Shown one piece after another: positions 7,085 through 11,670 of a stretch of DNA of 11,670 nucleotides (position 1 is the first letter of the stretch; every line of letters begins with the position of its first letter). The translations under genes were made by a program, and so were the position numbers. Below the pieces are notes generated by a model. The model ran no database searches and was not told the origin of the DNA. It worked only from the letters and a program-made list of their open reading frames with translations. This DNA is from CAZGUH01 sp964529005. GTDB taxonomy: Bacteria; Actinomycetota; Acidimicrobiia; Acidimicrobiales; Ilumatobacteraceae. The stretch covers positions 1 through 11,670 of the forward strand of contig CAZGUH010000076.1 in assembly GCA_964529005.1 (NCBI GenBank). The letters are read 5' to 3'.

Positions 7085-9637
7085 TCACTCGGCACGCAAG
7101 CCTCCGGCGGGACGCCACGCGCTGGCGACCATCGCGGGGATCTGAGCGGTCACCAGCGCGCAGGCGCACCCGCCGATCGTGGCCAGGAGTGTCGCGCGCG
7201 CGACGCCGCCGACCGCCAGCACGCCCAGTTGGGTGGCGAACAACCGCCACAGGACGCGGCCGGCGACGAGCCCGACCGGCACGCCCACGGCCAGCGCGAG
7301 GACAGCGGTCGTGATCGACTGGGCGCGCACCGAACGACGGACCTGCGCCCGGGTGAAGCCGAGCGTCTGCAACACCGCCAGATGTCGACGGCGGCCGCGG
7401 ACCGACGCCCACGAGGCAAAACCGAAGCCGATCGCGCCGACCAGCGCGAACAGGGCTGCCACTGTCGTCGGCACGGTCGACGCCGACGCGACGTCGACGA
7501 TCTCGGGCGGTCGGATCGGCGAAAGGTAGGTGATCGCCGGCGCGCCGACGAGGTCGAGGCCCGAGAGCCGCTCGCGGATCCGCTCGATCGTCGCCGCGTC
7601 GGCGTCCGGCGCGAGGTCGAGGCCGACGAACGTCGCCAGGTCCTTCAAGTCGGCCTCGTCGAAGAACGCCGCCGACAGATACACGCCCGACCCCGCGCCG
7701 ACGCGTTCCGCCTGGAGGGGACCGATCGTCGGGAAGACGACGAGACCGGAGACCGTCGCCGACCGCGTTCCCCCCGCGCCGCCGAGCTCGACCGTGTCGC
7801 CGACATGGAGGCCCCGATCGGCGGCGGTGGCCGCGCCGAGCGCGACCTCGCTGCTGGCGCGCGGCAGCTCACCGTCGAGCATGGTCAGCTCGACGTCCGT
7901 GAAGCGGTCGAGACCCACGAGTGTCGTCAGCGGCTCGCCGTCGAGGGAGACGTCGTTGAGGAAACCGAGCACCGACCAATCGACCACCGCCGGCTCTTCG
8001 TCCACCAGCCTCTCGAGCGTGTCGACGTCGAGGTCGCCGTAGCCGGCTCCGGTCATCGCCGCCAGGTCCCACGGCCAGCCATAGGCCGGTGGCGTCGACG
8101 TCAAGGTGGTGAGGCTGGCGCCGAAGACGACGGCGGCCACGAACGCGGCGACGAACGTCGCCAGGCCAGCGATCACCGGCAGCGATGCGCGGTTGCCGTA
8201 CGCAGCCCGGACCCCATCGCCGATCGCAGGCGACGAGATCGGCAGCGGAAGGCGCCGCGAGCGCCGCATCGATGCCGCCGGAACGATCGCCGTCGACGAC
8301 CGCCGCGCAGCTCGCGCACAGATCATGACGACCGCCGATGCGGACAGCAGAGCGGTGGCCAGTCCTGCGAGCACAGCGACGCCGACCAGCTCGTGACCGG
8401 GATCCGGCTCGAGAACACCGACGACGCCGACCGGCCCGACCGACACCGCAGCCGTCGTCGCGACGGCGACAGCAGAGCCGGCCACGATCGCGGCGATGAG
8501 GGGCGACGCGACGGCGACGGTCCGCATGCCCGCGCCGACACCGAGCTGATGCCAGCGGAGTTGCCGCGTCGCAGTCCGACGCACCTCGCGCACCGCGAGC
8601 AGAGCGACGACGATCACGCTGACGAACGCCGCCGCCATGCTGAGCACCACGAGGGCGGCGATCATCGGGCGGTTGGCACGCTCGATGCGGTCCTGGTCCT
8701 GGCGCGTCTCGGTGGGAATCGTGAAGTACTGCGGGGCTTCGACGGGCGCCCCGCTGGCGTCGGGCGCAACGGCGAAGGAGGCGTTCAACGCGTTGGCGGC
8801 CGCGACGAAGCGCTCGAGCGTCGGCTTGACGTCGACGTCGCCGCGGGCGAGGGCCAACGAGTAGTAGCGATAGCTCGTCGCGCAGCCCGGCGGCAGCAGC
8901 CGCTTCGCCAACTCCGCCAGCGTGCCGCCCGGTGGCGGCGTGTGGGGAAGGCAGTCGTAGCGCGCCGCGATGTCGGGCGAGACGATGAAGCGCTGACGGT
9001 CGAACACGTCGTCGGGCAACACCTCGTCGTGCATCGTCACCACACCCACGATGCGCACGTGTTCGACGCCCAGAGGCGCGACCGTCTCGGTGTCGTAGCG
9101 AGCCAGCGCTTCGCCTTCGAGGCCATCGGGGACCGACACCTGCCAGAACGCCAACGGCACGACATCGCCGACGTGGAAGCCGTGGGCGCGCTCGGTCTCG
9201 ACGGTGACGACCGCTTCCTGCGGACCGGTCGGCATGCGGCCGCTCCGGAGGATCGGACGATCCATCTCGACGTAGCGGCCGTCGTGCGACCCGATGATGT
9301 ACGTCTCCGATCCCGGTCCGCTCTCGACCTCCGGGCGCGTCCGCGGCGCGCCCTCGTCGAACGTGGTGAGGAACAGCGCGTCGGACGTGACGTGCTCGAC
9401 GGCCGGCAACGCGCGGATGACGTCGGCGATCTCCTTCGTGCTGATCGAGGGGTTGATCACGAGATCTCCGACCGCCGCTCGGGCCCGATAGTCGGCGTAC
9501 GCGCTCGAGGTGCGCTGCGCAGCGGTCGCGGAGATCATCGTGCCGGCGACGCCGGCCGCGACGGCAAGCGCAATCGGGATCGCGGCCAGCCAACGCTCAC
9601 GTGCCCACTTCCAGGTGAGCCACGCGGTGACGCTCAT
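7085..9637 (-). CDS. FtsX-type ABC transporter permease (first of pair)
   Basis: An 850-residue permease, distantly like its downstream neighbour. Membrane segments are predicted at about 17-36, 325-349, 376-399, 414-438, 486-507, 720-742, 771-795 and 807-832. Large external domains lie at about 37-324 and 508-719. The cytoplasmic coupling motif RRRHLAVLQTLGFTRAQVRR (749-768) is the typical FtsX-family LxxLG loop. The first copy of this loop (about 350-372, EVRRTATRQLRWHQLG) is degenerate. External loops contain C229, C252 and an aspartate-rich region. The start is ATG at 9637, with no Shine-Dalgarno but a TANNNT -10 box eight bases upstream, suggesting a leaderless or nearly leaderless message. 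It heads the operon 850-aa permease, 773-aa permease, DUF6174 protein. No ATPase gene flanks it, which is unusual. The family is sure; the transported substrate is unknown. Confidence 0.9.
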   Translation of the reverse strand: MSVTAWLTWKWARERWLAAIPIALAVAAGVAGTMISATAAQRTSSAYADYRARAAVGDLVINPSISTKEIADVIRALPAVEHVTSDALFLTTFDEGAPRTRPEVESGPGSETYIIGSHDGRYVEMDRPILRSGRMPTGPQEAVVTVETERAHGFHVGDVVPLAFWQVSVPDGLEGEALARYDTETVAPLGVEHVRIVGVVTMHDEVLPDDVFDRQRFIVSPDIAARYDCLPHTPPPGGTLAELAKRLLPPGCATSYRYYSLALARGDVDVKPTLERFVAAANALNASFAVAPDASGAPVEAPQYFTIPTETRQDQDRIERANRPMIAALVVLSMAAAFVSVIVVALLAVREVRRTATRQLRWHQLGVGAGMRTVAVASPLIAAIVAGSAVAVATTAAVSVGPVGVVGVLEPDPGHELVGVAVLAGLATALLSASAVVMICARAARRSSTAIVPAASMRRSRRLPLPISSPAIGDGVRAAYGNRASLPVIAGLATFVAAFVAAVVFGASLTTLTSTPPAYGWPWDLAAMTGAGYGDLDVDTLERLVDEEPAVVDWSVLGFLNDVSLDGEPLTTLVGLDRFTDVELTMLDGELPRASSEVALGAATAADRGLHVGDTVELGGAGGTRSATVSGLVVFPTIGPLQAERVGAGSGVYLSAAFFDEADLKDLATFVGLDLAPDADAATIERIRERLSGLDLVGAPAITYLSPIRPPEIVDVASASTVPTTVAALFALVGAIGFGFASWASVRGRRRHLAVLQTLGFTRAQVRRSVRAQSITTAVLALAVGVPVGLVAGRVLWRLFATQLGVLAVGGVARATLLATIGGCACALVTAQIPAMVASAWRPAGGLRAE

Positions 9638-9645
9638 CGAGGGCC

Positions 9646-9674
9646 ACTGTACGGACGACGATCGTCACGGTGAA
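9646..9674 (-). promoter_or_regulatory. Predicted promoter of the permease operon
   Basis: On the minus strand TTCACC (9674..9669, four of six positions of TTGACA) and TACAGT (9651..9646, fits TANNNT) are separated by exactly 17 bases. The -10 ends eight bases before the ATG at 9637, so transcription would begin at or next to the start codon. This matches the missing ribosome binding site. A 10-bp palindrome GACGATCGTC (9657-9666) fills most of the spacer. The assignment is from pattern only. Confidence 0.5.
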
Positions 9675-9679
9675 CCGTG
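9666..9679. promoter_or_regulatory. 14-bp inverted repeat, candidate operator over the -35 box
   Basis: CACGGTGAACCGTG has perfect 6-bp arms around a 2-bp centre and covers the predicted -35 element of the permease operon. It abuts the palindrome GACGATCGTC (shared base 9666). Dyads of this size and position are typical repressor sites, but in DNA this GC-rich a chance occurrence is possible. No adjacent regulator with a DNA-binding domain is visible in the window. Confidence 0.35.
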
Positions 9680-9752
9680 CAGACCACCCGGCGGAGGTCG
9701 TGCCAGCACGCATCGAGGCGGGCGGTGGAGACCATCTGTCGTCCCATCGTGG

Positions 9753-11180
9753 TCACCGCAGCGGCCCGCGCAGCACGGCGCGCGCGGCGTGGACACCGCA
9801 CATTCCGTGCACACCGGCGCCGGGTGGAGTCGAGGCCGAGCAGAGCCAGATCGATGGATCGGACGTGCGGTACGGGCGCACGGTCAGCGATGGCCGGACG
9901 ACGGCACGCAGGCCGGCATTGGATCCGCCGGCGATGTCGCCACCGACGTAGTTCGGGTTGTACCTCTCGAACCACGCAGGTGTCGAGACGTGGCGGGCGA
10001 GCACGAGGTCGCGGAAACCGGGTGCGAACCGCTCGATCTGGCGTTCGATCGACGCGGTCATGTCGACGTCGCATCCGGCGGGCACATGACAGTAGGCCCA
10101 CAGGGTGTGCTTGCCGGCCGGCGCGCGGCCCGGGTCGCACAACGATTGCTGTGCGACGAGGACGTAGGGCCGGTCGGGCACGTCATCCGCTGCGACGGCG
10201 GCCTCCGCCGCGGCGACTTCCTGCGCGGACCCGACGACGTGCACCGTGCCCGCCCGCCGCGCCCACTCGTTGGTCCACGGCACGGCGCCGTCGAGCGCGT
10301 AGTCGATCTTGAACGCCGCGGGGCCGTGACGGAACCGCGTCAATCGACCCCGATCGCGAGCCTCGATGCGGCTGCCCGCGATCCGTGCGACATCGCGGGG
10401 CGCGGTGTCGAAGAGCGCGACCCGCGCCGGCGGCAGCTGGCCGAGCTCGTCGATGCGACGGCCGGTCTCGATCGTGCCGCCGAGGGACTCGAGATGCCCC
10501 GCCATCGCCGAGACGATCGCCTGAGATCCCCCTTCGGCGATCGGCCAACCGACAGCATGCGCCGAGGCCAGCAACACGAGCCCGAAGCTCGCCGTGAGCG
10601 GCCGGGTCAGAGGGAGGAAGGCATGCGCAGCACATCCCGCGAACAACGCCCTCCCCTCCTCCGACGCGAACCAACGACGGGCCGCCGCTGCCGCAGGCGC
10701 GAGCGCGGGCGCCCCGAACCGGGCGAGCGCCGAGGGGTGGCGCGGCGGGCGCAGCAGCGGGCCGAGGAGCATGGGCGAGAGCCGGTCCCAGCGCGACGCG
10801 ATCCCGCCGATGTGACGACGCCACGCCGCTCCGTCGCGACCGAGCGCCGCAGCTGTCGTCTCGACATCGCGCCACACCACACCGGCCCGCCCGGCGTCGA
10901 GGGGATGAGCCAGTGGGATCTCGGGATGGATCCATCGCAACCCGTGCTCGGCGAGCGGCAGCGAGCGCAGCCATGGCGATCCTGCGCCGAGCGGATGCAC
11001 CGCCGAGCAGACGTCGTGGCGAAAACCGGGCAAGGTGAGCTCGGCCGTGCGCGCGCCTCCCCCGATGGTGTCGGCGGCCTCGACGACGTGCACGCGTCGC
11101 CCGGCGGCTGCCAGCACGATCGCCGCCGCGAGGCCGTTCGGACCTGCGCCGACCACGACCGCGTCAAGCGACGCCGCCAT
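9753..11180 (-). CDS. Phytoene-desaturase-like FAD/NAD(P)-dependent oxidoreductase
   Basis: A 475-residue flavoprotein of the COG1233 (phytoene dehydrogenase/PYROXD2-like) type. The N-terminal Rossmann motif VVVGAGPNGLAAAIVLAAAG (8-27) with E34 after the second strand binds the ADP part of FAD. IGGGARTAEL (39-48) follows as usual. The amine-oxidase-fold middle contains GWPIAEGGSQAIVSAM (211-226), and the C-terminal FAD-closing motif is STPPGAGVHGMCG (450-462). Length and motif order are complete for the family. The ATG at 11180 has a strong GGGAGG five bases upstream (11191..11186). No carotenoid synthase gene is nearby, so a role in carotenoid synthesis is not supported; many actinobacterial members act on unknown lipids. 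It is followed after 115 bases by the permease operon, which has its own predicted promoter, and is divergent from the receiver gene across 45 bases. Confidence 0.85.
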   Translation of the reverse strand: MAASLDAVVVGAGPNGLAAAIVLAAAGRRVHVVEAADTIGGGARTAELTLPGFRHDVCSAVHPLGAGSPWLRSLPLAEHGLRWIHPEIPLAHPLDAGRAGVVWRDVETTAAALGRDGAAWRRHIGGIASRWDRLSPMLLGPLLRPPRHPSALARFGAPALAPAAAAARRWFASEEGRALFAGCAAHAFLPLTRPLTASFGLVLLASAHAVGWPIAEGGSQAIVSAMAGHLESLGGTIETGRRIDELGQLPPARVALFDTAPRDVARIAGSRIEARDRGRLTRFRHGPAAFKIDYALDGAVPWTNEWARRAGTVHVVGSAQEVAAAEAAVAADDVPDRPYVLVAQQSLCDPGRAPAGKHTLWAYCHVPAGCDVDMTASIERQIERFAPGFRDLVLARHVSTPAWFERYNPNYVGGDIAGGSNAGLRAVVRPSLTVRPYRTSDPSIWLCSASTPPGAGVHGMCGVHAARAVLRGPLR

Positions 11181-11213
11181 CGGCGCCTCCCGTCCTCGTC
11201 CGAGCCCGCGGAA

Positions 11214-11219
11214 TAAGAT
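11214..11219 (+). promoter_or_regulatory. -10 box for leaderless receiver gene
   Basis: TAAGAT fits TANNNT and ends six bases before the GTG start at 11226. Transcription would therefore start at the first base of the start codon. No Shine-Dalgarno is present before this GTG, which agrees with leaderless translation. No clear -35 is seen at 16 to 19 bases. The box sits in an A/T-rich patch, GAATAAGATTC (a GAAT/ATTC dyad), within the short divergent space shared with the oxidoreductase gene. Confidence 0.5.
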
Positions 11220-11225
11220 TCGCCG

Positions 11226-11615
11226 GTGCCGATCGGGATCGTGGTGGCCGAGGACAACGCTCTCCTGCGCGACGGTCTGAGACGGTTGATCTCATCGAAC
11301 GCCGACTTCGAACTCCTGGGCGCGTGTGGCACCTACCCGGAACTGGCGCAGATGGTGGCCGACACCAACCCCGATGTGGTGGTCACCGACATCCGCATGC
11401 CGCCGACCGGGACGGACGAGGGCATCCGCATCGCCACCGAGCTGCGCGCGTCTCACCCCGACACCGGTGTGGTGGTGCTCAGCCAGTTCGCCTCCCCTGC
11501 GTATGCGCTCGCTCTCCTCGCCGAAGGCTCGCAGCGACGGGCCTACCTCTTCAAGGACCGCGTCGCCGACGTCGACGACCTGGTGGCGGCGATCCGAGAG
11601 GTGGCGGCCGGCTAA
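11226..11615 (+). CDS. Response-regulator receiver domain, NarL-like, lacking output domain
   Basis: A 129-residue CheY-fold receiver that would accept a phosphoryl group from a histidine kinase. All key positions are present: acidic pocket E9/D10 (VVAEDN), phospho-acceptor D55 (VVVTDIRMPP), switch S86 (VVVLSQF), Y107 and K110 (AYLFKD). The style of VVAEDNALLRDGLRRLI and of the C-terminal helix DDLVAAIREVAAG is that of NarL/FixJ regulators, which normally run about 210 residues and go on through a GGS-type linker into a LuxR helix-turn-helix. Here TAA follows directly after REVAAG. It is either a true single-domain receiver or a gene cut at the linker. The GTG start at 11226 is supported by the -10 box just upstream. 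No kinase gene is in the window. Confidence 0.8.
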   Translation: MPIGIVVAEDNALLRDGLRRLISSNADFELLGACGTYPELAQMVADTNPDVVVTDIRMPPTGTDEGIRIATELRASHPDTGVVVLSQFASPAYALALLAEGSQRRAYLFKDRVADVDDLVAAIREVAAG

Positions 11616-11642
11616 CCCAAGCTGTTCTGTAGTGGTCTTGGG
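11616..11642 (+). terminator. Weak inverted repeat after the receiver gene
   Basis: CCCAAG (11616-11621) and CTTGGG (11637-11642) form a 6-bp stem with a 15-base loop, directly after the TAA. The long loop and the absence of a T-tract make it a poor intrinsic terminator. The T/G-rich sequence from here to the window end differs from the coding DNA before it and could be the edge of an inserted element. Confidence 0.2.
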
Positions 11643-11670
11643 CTCGGGGTTGTGATCGCGTTGGTTCTGG

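Noticed and set aside
6269..9673. Plus-strand open frame of 1134 codons opposite the permeases
   Set aside because: The product is dominated by R, D, H and G with no membrane segment or motif. The minus strand holds clear FtsX permeases.
9680..9752. Possible terminator after the oxidoreductase (AGACCACC against GGTGGAGACC)
   Set aside because: The arms pair imperfectly across a long loop with no T-tract.
9510..11216. Plus-strand open frame of 568 codons
   Set aside because: It is antisense to the FAD oxidoreductase, whose cofactor motifs are intact, and its composition is that of a mirror frame.
1..11670. CRISPR arrays, tRNA or rRNA genes, complete insertion sequences
   Set aside because: No regularly spaced direct repeats, tRNA-like arms, conserved rRNA stretches or transposase motifs were seen.

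Overview
High-GC DNA with strong third-position GC and two probable leaderless or near-leaderless starts, consistent with an actinobacterial-type chromosome. The species cannot be fixed from the window. No tRNA, rRNA, CRISPR array or complete insertion sequence was seen.

Left part (1-3530, minus strand): a 1166-residue SNF2-like helicase with a C-terminal DUF3883/PD-(D/E)xK-like region. Its stop codon overlaps the GTG start of a second gene cut off by the window edge. The 11 visible residues of that gene, MTYKKKLIEVA, look like the N-terminus of DUF1156 DNA methylases. Helicase plus DUF1156 methylase is the front end of known anti-phage operons (Hma-like helicase/methylase/ATPase, or class 1 DISARM-like), so a defence operon probably continues to the left of base 1.

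Middle (3531-4175): an upstream region for the helicase, then a plus-strand gene remnant. It has a clear membrane segment, an in-frame TGA, and an 84-residue tail of normal codon use that ends at 4102.

Centre (4176-9637, minus strand): an apparent operon of two large FtsX-type ABC permeases (850 and 773 residues) followed by a small secreted DUF6174 protein. No ABC ATPase lies beside them. A plausible promoter lies directly before the first permease, with a 14-bp dyad over its -35 element.

Right part (9753-11670): a phytoene-desaturase-like FAD oxidoreductase on the minus strand, divergent across 45 bp from a response-regulator receiver domain on the plus strand. The receiver ends just where a NarL-type regulator would begin its linker to the DNA-binding domain, so it is either a stand-alone receiver or a truncated gene.
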